A DNA stretch of 64,000 bases from Bacteroidota bacterium (GTDB taxonomy: Bacteria; Bacteroidota; Bacteroidia; Cytophagales; Cyclobacteriaceae): positions 215,286 to 279,285 of the forward strand of contig JAEZEH010000053.1 of NCBI GenBank assembly GCA_023417785.1, read 5' to 3'. The notes beneath the pieces were generated by a model, which searched no databases, was not told the origin of the DNA, and worked only from the letters and a program-made list of their open reading frames with translations. Below are positions 18,324 to 28,490 of this stretch, piece after piece; position 1 is the first letter of the stretch; every line of letters begins with the position of its first letter. The translations under genes were made by a program, and so were the position numbers.

Positions 18324-21300
18324 ATGAGTGTATCTTTATCTGGTTTGATGGAATTCCACCGGTGGAGAACCGCTGGCGTTCTGATGCTCCTGCTGAGCCT
18401 GCCACTTCAAACCGTCTTTGCCACTGATCTTGACAACTTCCAGGGCAGAACGGTACGAGGTCGTATCACCACAGCCGATGACGGTTTGGGCTTTCCCGGT
18501 GTTAATATCATCGTGAAGGGAACTACCGACGGAACCGTCACCGACAGCGACGGAAATTATTCCCTGCAGGTAAGTGCGGCGGATGCTGTGCTTGTTTTCA
18601 GTTCCATTGGTTACAAAACTACCGAAGTCCCGGTGGAAGGACGGTCTACCATCGACCTTGTAATGGAACCGGATGTTACGTCACTGTCGGAAGTCGTTGT
18701 AGTGGGTTATGGTACCGTACGCAAGAGCGACGTAACTGGCGCACTATCCTCCGTCACGGCGGACCAACTAAAATCAGTTCCAGTACAAAGCATATCCCAG
18801 GCGTTGCAGGGGCGTGCCGCGGGTGTGGATGTTTCCCAAACGAGTTTTCGCCCAGGCGATAACCCAACGATACGGATACGCGGTAACCGTTCTCTTATCG
18901 GAGGAAACGATCCGTTGATTGTCGTCGACGGTATACCTCTTCCCGAAGGCTCGGGACTAAACGATTTCAATCCAAATGATGTCGAATCAATTGAAGTATT
19001 AAAGGACGCGTCTTCGGCGGCGATTTACGGTTCCCGTGGCGCGAACGGCGTAATTCTGGTAACTACCAAAAAAGGCAAAGCCGGCAAAGCTAAAATTACG
19101 TATGACGCTTTTTATGGTGTTTCATCACCCCTCGCAGAAATCGAGATGCGCAGCGGTGGGCAGCACGCCGAACTACGACGCGAGGCTCTGCGTAACAACA
19201 ACGGTCTTGTGTATCCATTTCCGTGGGCTGACGTTCAAGCTGATTTCGACGCGTTCAGCGGACAAGATGTTGAAGTTTGGAATTCTGTCGCAGATGGATA
19301 TGAATGGCAGGATCGAGAAAATCGCATTCCGGTAATGAGACCAGCTACGGCAGAAGAGAGATCTCGTTTTGAAGAGTACTACCAGCAGTACGAATCCCGT
19401 TATCCTGCGGCAACCCGATCTGATGGTGTACAGGCGCAAATGGACAAACTTCGTTCAATGCTCGACGATCCCAATTTACAGATCCCTGTATACGATCCGA
19501 GTCGGGTAAGATCTACGGATTGGGGCGACCTCGGCCTTCAGACTGGCCGTAAGCAAAGCCACCAGTTCACGGTTTCCGGAGGAACTGAAAATGTCGGCTT
19601 GTATCTTGGTGCCGGATATTACAAGGAAGAAGGTATTCAAAAGACACAGGACTTCGAGCGCTACAATGTAAAACTTGGTATTGATTATCAGGCAGCGAAG
19701 ATTCTCAAGATCGGCGGTACCATAACAGGTACAATGTCTACTCAGGAGTATGGATCGCCATTATATTTCCGCGCCATTGGTCAGAACCCACTTGCGATAC
19801 CCTATGACGATGAGGGTAATGTAATTCTGCAGCCAGGGGGTGACCCGCTTGTATTTAGTCCACTGAATGAAATAAACGACTATATTGACGATCGGCGAAT
19901 TTCACGCATCTTCGGAAGTTACTACGCCGACCTGACTATACTACCGGGTTTGCGTTACCGTCTAAACCTCGGCACTGACTACAAGCATTATCGTCGCGGC
20001 CAGTATCAGGGGGCCTTGACCTCGGATCGACGTGGCGGAACTTCCTTTGGCAATTACTATCAGGACCAACGGTTCACCTACGTGATGGAGAATCTCATTT
20101 TCTATGACAAGGAAATTGGTATTAACCACCGAATCAACGTAACCGCCCTGTACAGTTTGCAGGATGATCGATTTGAATCATCCGGCGTGTCAGTTTCCAA
20201 TCTCCCCTATGAGTCGCAGTTGTATTACAATTTGGGTTCAACCAACGCTTCGAGTCCTGACGGATTTTCAAGTGACTATTCCAAGAAGACGTTCTTATCA
20301 TATATGGCCAGGGTAAACTACTCGTTCATGGACAAGTACCTGCTCACGGTTACCGGCCGATACGATGGTCTTTCCCCTCTGGCACCCGGAAATAAGTGGG
20401 GCTTCTTCCCTTCTGCGTCGTTGGCGTGGAAACTTCATCAGGAAAACTTCATTGCTAACACCGACCTGTTTGATGAGTTGAAGCTACGCGTTGGATACGG
20501 AGAAGTTGGAAACGCTGCCGTAACCACTTACATCGTTCCTGGCAGGCTCGACAAGGTGCCGTATGTCTGGGGTGAGAACGCCGCGTGGGGATTTGTTCCG
20601 CGACTGGTTCCTAATCCGGAACTCAAATGGGAAGGCACCAAGTCGCTTAATATTGGCCTTGACTATGGTATTCTCCGTGGCCGGATAAACGGAAGCTTTG
20701 AGATCTACGAGCAAACAACGGATGACCTACTCATGTGGCGACAACTTCCAACGGCGTCAGGTTTCAGCGTAAGTATGGAGAACATAGGCAAAGTACGCAA
20801 CCGTGGAATTGAGGCCTCGTTGAGCTCCATAAACGTAGACGCATCGAATGGATTTCAGTGGCGAACCGACCTTATATTCTCTCGCAATCGCGAAGAGATC
20901 CTTGAACTATATGGTGGAACTAACGACGACATCGGCAACCGCTGGTTTATCGGACACCCCATCACAACCTATTTCGATTGGGAACCGATGGGGGTCTGGC
21001 AGACTTCAGAAGTAGAGGAAGCAAAACAATATGGCGCTATCCCAGGTAAGGGGAAGATCAAAGACCAACTCACTGTTGATACCAACGGTGACGGCACTCC
21101 TGATGCAACGGATGGGGTAATCAATGCCGAAGACCGGGTAATTCGCGGAAGCAACGTTCCCCGATGGACGGGAAGCATGGTTAACACGTTTTCATTCCGA
21201 GGTTTGGAATTATCGTTTATGTTGTATACCCGCCAGGGTTCTATGATAGGAAGCGGATACTACAGACCGGCTCTCGCAGGACGATATCCAGAACCGGCTT

Positions 21301-21674
21301 TCGTTGACTACTGGACACCTACAAATCCAACCAATATGTATCCCCGTCCCACAACTGATCAGGAAAGAATTGATTATCCGGAGGCATACCTATACCGCGA
21401 TGGGTCGTTTGTGAAGATGCGAAATATAACGCTGGCTTACGCGTTCCCGAGCGACATGATTTCGCGATTCAGAATGAGTAACCTGCGTGTTTACGTAACA
21501 GCATACAATCCTTTCCTCTGGACAAAATTCGAAGCCGGTGATCCGGAATTCTATGCCAACTCGACCAGGTTAGACCGTGGACTAAGTCTCCCTATCACCA
21601 ACGTTAATGACCAACTGATTGGTAACAATCTCAGTGAAAAAAGTATAGTGTTCGGGCTGACCGTCGGATTCTAA
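18324..21674 (+). CDS. SusC-type TonB-dependent outer-membrane transporter (rhamnose locus)
   Basis: A 1116-residue SusC/RagA protein from the Met at 18324. An in-frame ATG at 18261 would place the operator inside the coding region and spoil the signal peptide (TAGVLMLLLSLPLQTVFA). Order: carboxypeptidase-regulatory-like domain (GRITTADDGLGFPGVNI), TonB-box-like SEVVVVGYGT, plug (LQGRAAGVDV; RIRGNRSLIGGNDPLIVVDG), then a 22-strand barrel ending in aromatic Phe (FGLTVGF). It has no STN domain, so no direct contact with a FecR anti-sigma factor is expected. With SusD it imports oligosaccharides released by the surface enzymes of this locus. Confidence 0.93.
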   Translation: MSVSLSGLMEFHRWRTAGVLMLLLSLPLQTVFATDLDNFQGRTVRGRITTADDGLGFPGVNIIVKGTTDGTVTDSDGNYSLQVSAADAVLVFSSIGYKTTEVPVEGRSTIDLVMEPDVTSLSEVVVVGYGTVRKSDVTGALSSVTADQLKSVPVQSISQALQGRAAGVDVSQTSFRPGDNPTIRIRGNRSLIGGNDPLIVVDGIPLPEGSGLNDFNPNDVESIEVLKDASSAAIYGSRGANGVILVTTKKGKAGKAKITYDAFYGVSSPLAEIEMRSGGQHAELRREALRNNNGLVYPFPWADVQADFDAFSGQDVEVWNSVADGYEWQDRENRIPVMRPATAEERSRFEEYYQQYESRYPAATRSDGVQAQMDKLRSMLDDPNLQIPVYDPSRVRSTDWGDLGLQTGRKQSHQFTVSGGTENVGLYLGAGYYKEEGIQKTQDFERYNVKLGIDYQAAKILKIGGTITGTMSTQEYGSPLYFRAIGQNPLAIPYDDEGNVILQPGGDPLVFSPLNEINDYIDDRRISRIFGSYYADLTILPGLRYRLNLGTDYKHYRRGQYQGALTSDRRGGTSFGNYYQDQRFTYVMENLIFYDKEIGINHRINVTALYSLQDDRFESSGVSVSNLPYESQLYYNLGSTNASSPDGFSSDYSKKTFLSYMARVNYSFMDKYLLTVTGRYDGLSPLAPGNKWGFFPSASLAWKLHQENFIANTDLFDELKLRVGYGEVGNAAVTTYIVPGRLDKVPYVWGENAAWGFVPRLVPNPELKWEGTKSLNIGLDYGILRGRINGSFEIYEQTTDDLLMWRQLPTASGFSVSMENIGKVRNRGIEASLSSINVDASNGFQWRTDLIFSRNREEILELYGGTNDDIGNRWFIGHPITTYFDWEPMGVWQTSEVEEAKQYGAIPGKGKIKDQLTVDTNGDGTPDATDGVINAEDRVIRGSNVPRWTGSMVNTFSFRGLELSFMLYTRQGSMIGSGYYRPALAGRYPEPAFVDYWTPTNPTNMYPRPTTDQERIDYPEAYLYRDGSFVKMRNITLAYAFPSDMISRFRMSNLRVYVTAYNPFLWTKFEAGDPEFYANSTRLDRGLSLPITNVNDQLIGNNLSEKSIVFGLTVGF

Positions 21675-21695
21675 TCACCACAATCAGAAAACACC

Positions 21696-23534
21696 ATGAA
21701 AAAGTTTAAAATATTCTTACTGTGCGCCACGATGCTTTTCTCGTGCCACGATATGCTGGAAGAAGAAACCGTTTCACAAGCAACATACGGACTGTATACA
21801 ACCGAAAGCGGCCTCGAATCTTTCGTAAACGCCGCGTACTGGACGCTGCGCTGGCAGTTCAACGGCGAACAAAGCTTCACCTTATGGAACTATGGCGTTG
21901 ACGAATACATCCAGGCTGCCGATGGACAGAACAAATTCGTTGATGCGTATACGAATCAATTGAATTCAAGCTTTGGCATGTTTCACGATATGTGGACAGC
22001 CTACTATCAGGGAATCAACACCAGCAACACGGCTATCCAGCTGATCTCCGAATTTACCGCTGGTCAGGGCGGCGCGCTTTCAACACCGGAGGGACGTGCT
22101 CAACGTATCGCGGAACTCAAATTCCTTCGGGGATACTTTTACTTCATGCTGGTTCAGCAATTCGGAAGCATACCACTTACACTGGAACCAACGGAAGGAG
22201 TACGGCTCGAATTTCCGAAAGCACCGGTTGCCGATATCTATACCCAGATTCTCCAGGATCTTCATGATGCCGAAGCAGGCCTGCCGGAATCCCAACCTGA
22301 CCGGGGACGCGTCACCAAAGGGGCCGCACAGCATTTCCTGGCGAAAGTTTATCTCACACGAGGCAGCGCAACCACCGATCAACGTGGTCAGCAGGCTACG
22401 GACATGGAAAATGCAGCGAATTACGCCGAGATGGTTATCAATTCGGGCAACTACTCGCTGGTTAACAACTTCGGTGACCTTTGGAACATCGCCAATGAAG
22501 CCAATCCCGAAATAATTTTATCCGCGCAATTCAACAATAACGCGCTACTCCTTAACGGATCCGGAAACCGGGTGCACTTGTATTTCCAGATGGTGTACGA
22601 TGTGAAAGCCGGCATGCGCCGCGACATCCTCAATGGACGCCCCTTCAGACGATTGCAACCTACTGACTACACGGTTGATATATTCGACAGAAGGAACGAC
22701 TCCCGATTCTACAAAACCTTCCGTACCGCGTACATCAGCAACAACGAAGCTACCATCCCGAAATGGACAGAGACTGATGCAGACAAAGGATTTATAGATG
22801 CATCGCAAATAGGAGAACCAAAATTTGAAGTAGGCGATACCGCTATTTTTGTCACCGTTGACCAGAATGTGACCGATGATGAAATCGCGGCGAAGCCGTA
22901 TACCTGGATTCCCAGAAACAAATGGAACAACGCCGACTTCCTTACGCTGGTGAAATGGATGGACCCCACACGTCTTGACGTAGGGATCGAATTCGCCGGT
23001 CGCGATGGAATCATTGCCCGCCTGGGTGAGACCTATCTCATTGCAGCAGAAGCTTACGGAAGAATGGGCGAATACGCAAAAGCCGCCGATCTCATCAACA
23101 TCATTCGCGCACGGGCGGCATATAAGGGTGGAGAAGAAAAACCTACTCACTTCTACAAGTCTGAAGGTGGTACCTTTGGTGATGTGAACAGTACGGAAAG
23201 CGAGTTGCTTATCGGCAGCGACTACTGGGACAGCGGTGTACCGTTCGAACAGTATCCGCCTTCAGCTACATCTCCGGAAACCCGCTTCATCCACTTTATG
23301 CTCAATGAGCGGACACGTGAGTTGTTAGGAGAACTGCATCGCTGGAATGATCTGGTCCGCACGGAAACATTCCACGAGCGTGTCAGCCTGTTCCATCACA
23401 TTGCCAGCGAAAACGTGAAGGAATTTCATAAACTTCGGCCGATCCCACAGGCACACCTCGAACGCGTATACGTGAACAACAGACCACTTAACGCCAACGA
23501 AAGGGTTGAACAGCAAAATCCGGGATACAATTAG
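21696..23534 (+). CDS. SusD/RagB surface glycan-binding lipoprotein (rhamnose locus)
   Basis: A 612-residue partner of the preceding SusC, 21 bases downstream. Lipoprotein signal with the lipobox Cys17 (MLFSC). The N-terminal half has TPR-like helices (KFLRGYFYFMLVQQFGSIPL, a SusD hallmark) and the C-terminus shows ERTRELLGELHRWNDLVRTET and the final INPGYN-like ending (VEQQNPGYN). It forms the lid over SusC and captures the oligosaccharide. A strong terminator follows. Confidence 0.93.
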   Translation: MKKFKIFLLCATMLFSCHDMLEEETVSQATYGLYTTESGLESFVNAAYWTLRWQFNGEQSFTLWNYGVDEYIQAADGQNKFVDAYTNQLNSSFGMFHDMWTAYYQGINTSNTAIQLISEFTAGQGGALSTPEGRAQRIAELKFLRGYFYFMLVQQFGSIPLTLEPTEGVRLEFPKAPVADIYTQILQDLHDAEAGLPESQPDRGRVTKGAAQHFLAKVYLTRGSATTDQRGQQATDMENAANYAEMVINSGNYSLVNNFGDLWNIANEANPEIILSAQFNNNALLLNGSGNRVHLYFQMVYDVKAGMRRDILNGRPFRRLQPTDYTVDIFDRRNDSRFYKTFRTAYISNNEATIPKWTETDADKGFIDASQIGEPKFEVGDTAIFVTVDQNVTDDEIAAKPYTWIPRNKWNNADFLTLVKWMDPTRLDVGIEFAGRDGIIARLGETYLIAAEAYGRMGEYAKAADLINIIRARAAYKGGEEKPTHFYKSEGGTFGDVNSTESELLIGSDYWDSGVPFEQYPPSATSPETRFIHFMLNERTRELLGELHRWNDLVRTETFHERVSLFHHIASENVKEFHKLRPIPQAHLERVYVNNRPLNANERVEQQNPGYN

Positions 23535-23558
23535 TTGATAGATTTAGTTTGGGTTGTG

Positions 23559-23593
23559 AGGCTGCCCCCGAAAGAGGGCAGCCTTACTTTTTT
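23559..23593 (+). terminator. Terminator after susD
   Basis: AGGCTGCCC pairs with GGGCAGCCT around an eight-base loop, followed by TACTTTTTT. It sits between two convergent genes and can serve the susCD transcript. Confidence 0.85.
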
Positions 23594-23606
23594 GGAAGAA
23601 GCTTTG

Positions 23607-24755
23607 TTACTTCGCTTCCTTTGATGTGAGACGATACACTTCGCTGCCGGCGAGAAGAAAAGCGCCGAGGCCGAAGTCTTCAAAATTGGGTACGCTTGTT
23701 TTTGTAACGGGTTGTCCGTCTTTCGGCTCTTTACCTGTTCCCTGTACGTACCCAAGAAATCCATTCTTATGAACGGCATGCTTGAGGAGACCGTTCCACG
23801 CTTTCGTAACCACCGGCATGTACTCACTGCTGTCCAGGTAACCGTTTCTTATTCCCCAGGCCATACCATAAACAAACATGGCCGTGCCTGTGGTTTCTTT
23901 GCCTCCATAGTTACCTGGGTCATGCAGACTAGCATTCCAAAAACCGTCGGCGCGCTGAACTTTTACCAATGCAGCTGCCATTTGCCTGAAGTCGTCGACG
24001 TATTGTTTACGATGCTGTGCATCTTCCGGAATTACGTTCAATACACGGGCGAGGGCGACAAAAACCCATCCATTGCCACGAGACCAATAACAATCCTCAC
24101 CGTTTGGTTCGCGATACGGTGGATCGAAATCTTTGTCTCTCCACCACAAATTGTCTTCCGGATTGAACAAGCCATTATCCCCATGTTTGTCGCGCGTAAA
24201 CATGTACATCTCGTGCATCCGTTCCAAATAGCGTTGATCATCGAACATAACAGCGAATTCAGCAAATATCGGCATGGTCATTTGGATCGCGTCAATCCAG
24301 TTCCAGTCATCGACTTTGTCCGTACGCATCATGCTATCGATAGACGCACGGATCTTTTCCAGCTTGAACGGCTTCGGATCCATCTTATATAAATTGATAT
24401 ATATTTGTCCGGCACATTGGTTGTCGGCGTTCCGCGTATAGGTTTGACCGTCGCGCAGATCCCACTTGTGAAAATCGGCCCATCGTGTCATGTAGTCAAG
24501 ATATTCGGGACGGGGATCGATGCGATACAACTCCACAAGGCCTTCGTAGTACACCGCCCGGGTCCAGATGTTACTCGCTCTGGATATTTCGTGAACAATT
24601 CGCTTCCCGACATCAGGCCACTTGTCCATAAAGTATCGGTTAGTTAGCGTCATCGCGTCAAGCGTTTGCTTTGGAGGCGGTAATTTCTTTTGTCCGGATA
24701 CTTCTGGCGTGTCCCAAAAAGTAACAACAATCGCAAAGAGAAAAAGTAATCGCAT
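23607..24755 (-). CDS. GH105 unsaturated rhamnogalacturonyl hydrolase, first copy
   Basis: A 382-residue (alpha/alpha)6-barrel enzyme with a signal peptide (MRLLFLFAIVVTF, ending near SGQ). GH88/GH105 features: RYFMDKWPDVGKRI at the N-terminus, the GEDCYWSRGNGWVFVALARVL block, and the C-terminal NFEDFGLGAFLLAGSEVY typical of YteR/YesR. Such enzymes hydrate and cleave the delta-4,5-unsaturated galacturonyl residue from rhamnogalacturonan lyase products, giving rhamnose-terminated chains for the GH106. It is divergent from the six-hairpin enzyme gene; the 120-base gap has a weak partial match to the rhamnose-locus motif core (GTGTACTGC, 24834-24842). Confidence 0.88.
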   Translation of the reverse strand: MRLLFLFAIVVTFWDTPEVSGQKKLPPPKQTLDAMTLTNRYFMDKWPDVGKRIVHEISRASNIWTRAVYYEGLVELYRIDPRPEYLDYMTRWADFHKWDLRDGQTYTRNADNQCAGQIYINLYKMDPKPFKLEKIRASIDSMMRTDKVDDWNWIDAIQMTMPIFAEFAVMFDDQRYLERMHEMYMFTRDKHGDNGLFNPEDNLWWRDKDFDPPYREPNGEDCYWSRGNGWVFVALARVLNVIPEDAQHRKQYVDDFRQMAAALVKVQRADGFWNASLHDPGNYGGKETTGTAMFVYGMAWGIRNGYLDSSEYMPVVTKAWNGLLKHAVHKNGFLGYVQGTGKEPKDGQPVTKTSVPNFEDFGLGAFLLAGSEVYRLTSKEAK

Positions 24756-24875
24756 AGTCTGTGAATTTAGTAAGAATCACTTAGTTTTATTTGGATCCAA
24801 GGTAATGGTTAGACAACTTGATAGAATCGGGGTGTGTACTGCATCTCAATCATCCAATAAACGACATTTCCAATT

Positions 24876-27062
24876 ATGACCACCGGACAGACGCGCCGCG
24901 ACGCACCCATTCGAATTACTTGCTGGCTCAATAGTCTCGTAATTTCGGCGCTGATGCTGGCCTCATTTTCATCTTGTGGTCAGGAATCAAAGAAAAAGGA
25001 AAAGCAAACCAACCCGATTGATCGATTTCAATTGGTAAATCGCCATAATGTGATCCTGCATGAAGTGGATACGCTCGGTTCACTCAGTGTGGGAAATGGC
25101 GAGTTCGCGTTTACCGTTGACGCAAGCGGACTTCAGACATTTCCCGCCGCGTATGAAAACGGTATCCCTCCCGGTACAATGGCGCAATGGGCATGGCACA
25201 GCATGCCGGATGCAAAACAATTTTCTCTCTCAGATGTAAATATCGACTTTCAATCATGTGATGGATCTTCAGCACCATATCCTGTTCAACACACGAAAGG
25301 CAAGGCTGCTGATGCTACCAATGCCCTCCGCGCAAATCCTCATCGACTTCACCTTGGACTTATTGGATTGAAGCTCCTGAATGCCAATGGAGAGCGCGCG
25401 ACCCTCGCTGACCTCAGTGATATTGAACAAAAACTCGATCTGTGGACGGGCAAGATAGACACCCGTTACATATTCGAAGGAACGCCGGTCAGGATTGAAC
25501 TCTATGCACACCAATTGCACGACCAGATTTCGGTACGCATAACCTCGCCGTTGATAGCAAGGAAAAAACTTGGCGTTGAAATAACCTTCCCGTATGGAAA
25601 AACCTGCCACGTTTGTCCGGGGTACGATTTCGAAAATGAAGAAAAGCACTCATCGGAATTGAAAACCGGACGAAACAATGCTGTCGTCTCGCGGACGGTA
25701 GATTCCACAAAATATTTCGTTGGCATATCCTGGACCAAGGGAACACTTTCCAAAAGCGGAAATCATCGTTTCATGCTGCAACCGTCGGCGGATGTTTTTG
25801 AATTCTCTGTAAGGTTCGCAAAAGAGGATGGAACACTTCCAGCCAATTTCGAATCGACGCAAAAAAACAGCCGCGAACACTGGGAACAATTCTGGATGCG
25901 TGGCGGAGTCGTCGACTTTTCGGAGTGTACCGATGAACGTGCCGCTGAGCTTGAACGCCGCGTGGTGCTTTCACAATATCTTACAAAAATTCAATGTGCA
26001 GGATCCCTGCCTCCGCAAGAAACGGGATTGACGATGAACAGCTGGTATGGTAAATTTCACATGGAGATGTATTGGTGGCACGGCGCGCATTTCCCACTTT
26101 GGGGCCGCCCTGAACTTCTGGAAAGAAGTATGCAATGGTATCAGACCAATCTGGCAAAAGCAAGCGCAACAGCAACACGCCAGGGGTATCGTGGCGCGCG
26201 ATGGCAAAAAATGACAGACCCATATGGTAACGAAAGCCCGTCGGATATCGGGGCCTTCATAATATGGCAGCAGCCACACCCGATCTATCTGGCGAATCTC
26301 CTTTACAGGAGCAATCCGAACCAGGCCGTTCTTGAAAAGTACAAAGAAATTGTATTCAGCACCGCCGGGTTTATGGTATCCTTTCTGAAAAATAAAAATG
26401 GACAATACCATTTATGTCATCCGTTGATTCCCGCACAGGAAATATTCAAGGCAACAGAAACCGATGACCCCGCATTTGAGTTGCAGTACTGGTACTATGG
26501 TCTTACAGTAGCCCAACAGTGGCGAACGATGCTGGGATTACCACGGGATCCGGATTGGGATCGTGCCATAGACAGGCTGGCGCCACTTCCGGTAAAGGAT
26601 GGAATGTATCTTCCCAATGCGACAACGCCTCTCGCCTACAGGGATAACCAGTTTAGAAAAGACCATCCTGCCGTTCTGGGCGCGCTTGGATTTCTTCCGG
26701 GGAATACCAGGATAGATTCCGTCGTGATGGGTAACACGCTTCAGGAGATTTTACGTGAATGGGATTGGGAAAGCACGTGGGGCTGGGATTATCCGCTTGT
26801 GGCCATGACGGCAACGCGTTTATATCAACCTGAAAATGCGATCGAAGCCTTGCTTATGGAAACTCAAAAGAATACCTACCTGATCAATGGTCATAACTAC
26901 CAGGATAAGCGTCTAAGACTTTATCTTCCCGGTAACGGCGGATTACTGGCTGCCATTGCACTTATGACCGCCGGTTGGGACGGGAATGAAACAGAGAATC
27001 CAGGGTTTCCAAAAAACGGGAAATGGAACGTGCGTTGGGAAGGATTACAACGCATGCCCTAG
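24876..27062 (+). CDS. Lipoprotein six-hairpin glycosidase of GH65/GH95-like type
   Basis: A 728-residue lipoprotein (lipobox near FSSC, about residues 31-34). The N-terminal beta-sandwich (SLSVGNGEFAFTVDASGLQTF) leads into an (alpha/alpha)6 barrel with MNSWYGKFHMEMYWWHGAHF and EWDWESTWGWDYPLVAMTA. This domain order is that of clan GH-L enzymes (GH65, GH95 and relatives), where a barrel Glu or Asp is the acid. I cannot name the exact family or substrate; it may attack a side chain of the pectic oligosaccharide, for example a fucosyl or other deoxy-sugar linkage. Convergent with the second GH105 gene, nine bases apart. Confidence 0.65.
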   Translation: MTTGQTRRDAPIRITCWLNSLVISALMLASFSSCGQESKKKEKQTNPIDRFQLVNRHNVILHEVDTLGSLSVGNGEFAFTVDASGLQTFPAAYENGIPPGTMAQWAWHSMPDAKQFSLSDVNIDFQSCDGSSAPYPVQHTKGKAADATNALRANPHRLHLGLIGLKLLNANGERATLADLSDIEQKLDLWTGKIDTRYIFEGTPVRIELYAHQLHDQISVRITSPLIARKKLGVEITFPYGKTCHVCPGYDFENEEKHSSELKTGRNNAVVSRTVDSTKYFVGISWTKGTLSKSGNHRFMLQPSADVFEFSVRFAKEDGTLPANFESTQKNSREHWEQFWMRGGVVDFSECTDERAAELERRVVLSQYLTKIQCAGSLPPQETGLTMNSWYGKFHMEMYWWHGAHFPLWGRPELLERSMQWYQTNLAKASATATRQGYRGARWQKMTDPYGNESPSDIGAFIIWQQPHPIYLANLLYRSNPNQAVLEKYKEIVFSTAGFMVSFLKNKNGQYHLCHPLIPAQEIFKATETDDPAFELQYWYYGLTVAQQWRTMLGLPRDPDWDRAIDRLAPLPVKDGMYLPNATTPLAYRDNQFRKDHPAVLGALGFLPGNTRIDSVVMGNTLQEILREWDWESTWGWDYPLVAMTATRLYQPENAIEALLMETQKNTYLINGHNYQDKRLRLYLPGNGGLLAAIALMTAGWDGNETENPGFPKNGKWNVRWEGLQRMP

Positions 27063-27071
27063 TGTACTATC

Positions 27072-28424
27072 CTATCGCGGAACCATCAGCGCGCTGTCGT
27101 TAATCTCTGCCGGATGATTTTTCAGCAACCGAAATACCGCGGCACCGGCAAGTAATACAGGGCCGTACCCGTGCGCGGCATAAACGTTCACAGGACGGTA
27201 GTAGTAAAAAGCCGGGTCAAAAGCCATTCCGGTACCGACGCAGGTTCCTTCAACCTGACCCCTTTCATTTACCTTCGTGCTAACCGCGTTCCATGCCAGA
27301 ATTGCCATGGGTGCATGCGCTTCCCGGTTGATCCAACCCTGGTTAATCGATTGCGCAATACAGTACGCATAAATTGCCGTTGCCGACGTTTCCAGATATG
27401 AATCATTGCGGTCGATAAGCTGGTGCCAGAAGCCTTCACCGGATTGATACTTTGCCAGACCGGCGATATGATCGCGAAGCAGCTTCAGCACAAACGGTCT
27501 TCCCGTATGATTATCCGGCAGCGCCTCAAGCAATTCAACTTCCGTCATTAATGCCCAACCATTTGCGCGCGCCCAGTGAAACTGCGGGTGCGGTTCCATT
27601 CCTTCAACCCATCCGTGCATGTAAAGACCCTTGTCTTTGTTAAACATCCTTTCAGAAAATTCTCTCACCTGCTTAAATGCTTCATCAAAGTATCTGGTAT
27701 CACCGGTGAGAACGCCCATCTGCGCTATAGCCGGAACACTCATATACAAATCGTCGAGCCACAACGTATTCGGTAAGGGCCGGTTGCGCGCAAGTGTACC
27801 GTCATTCAACCGGAATTCTTTCTCCATAATGTACTTCATATAGTTGTCTATCAGCGGTCGCAGGCCAGGCGCCATTCCTTTCCGGTACGCTTTAATCATT
27901 GAGGCGCATATCGATCCGGCATCATCCAGGGCCTGGGGATGTAGTACATGGCGCAACGGGTTAGGCGTGTTTGTAAATGCCTTTTCAAAATCCGAGAAAT
28001 AATCTGCAGCCTGCGTCAGGAAGGTCAGTCTGCGGGCCGTGTACTCGGTATATCGTTCGTCATTCGTATTCTCACCGGCGAGCATCATTCCGGTATAAGT
28101 TACCCCCCATTCATAGCTGGTAAGCCGGAAATCTCCCTTTTGCAGGATCGCCTCCTTTACGGGTTTCTTAGAATTCGCGATTACCTCACCATTGGCCGAG
28201 TTGACAATATGCGGTGGGGTCACTTCATCGAGATAATTATACACACGATCCAGCGTCAGCTTTACTTTTTCCGGGGTCGTCCCTGCATATGGCACTTTGT
28301 AATCCGGTTGCAGCGCATGAAGCGGCGTGTTCGAATCATTCTGGATGCTGTTACGTTCCTGAGCGCGGGAAGTCAGGCTGATAACAGCTACCAATACCAT
28401 TGCCATTCGGAGGATCTTGTGCAT
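27072..28424 (-). CDS. GH105 unsaturated rhamnogalacturonyl hydrolase, second copy
   Basis: A second GH88/GH105 (alpha/alpha)6-barrel enzyme, only distantly similar to the one at 23607. The ATG at 28424 gives a good signal peptide (MHKILRMAMVLVAVISLTSRAQ); one at 28448 adds eight residues. Landmarks are GDFRLTSYEWGVTYTGMM, HPQFHWARANGWALMTEVELL, GEGFWHQLIDR and GYGPVLLAGAAVFRLL. Having two GH105 enzymes suggests two unsaturated substrates, for example tetrasaccharide versus disaccharide products. It lies 66 bases downstream of the gntR gene on the same strand, so it is likely under its autoregulated promoter. Confidence 0.85.
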   Translation of the reverse strand: MHKILRMAMVLVAVISLTSRAQERNSIQNDSNTPLHALQPDYKVPYAGTTPEKVKLTLDRVYNYLDEVTPPHIVNSANGEVIANSKKPVKEAILQKGDFRLTSYEWGVTYTGMMLAGENTNDERYTEYTARRLTFLTQAADYFSDFEKAFTNTPNPLRHVLHPQALDDAGSICASMIKAYRKGMAPGLRPLIDNYMKYIMEKEFRLNDGTLARNRPLPNTLWLDDLYMSVPAIAQMGVLTGDTRYFDEAFKQVREFSERMFNKDKGLYMHGWVEGMEPHPQFHWARANGWALMTEVELLEALPDNHTGRPFVLKLLRDHIAGLAKYQSGEGFWHQLIDRNDSYLETSATAIYAYCIAQSINQGWINREAHAPMAILAWNAVSTKVNERGQVEGTCVGTGMAFDPAFYYYRPVNVYAAHGYGPVLLAGAAVFRLLKNHPAEINDSALMVPR

Positions 28425-28490
28425 ATGCGTGATTATTTGATGACACAAAGATGTGAAAGTGATAACCTGAAGTCTCCTGAAGTATCCTGC

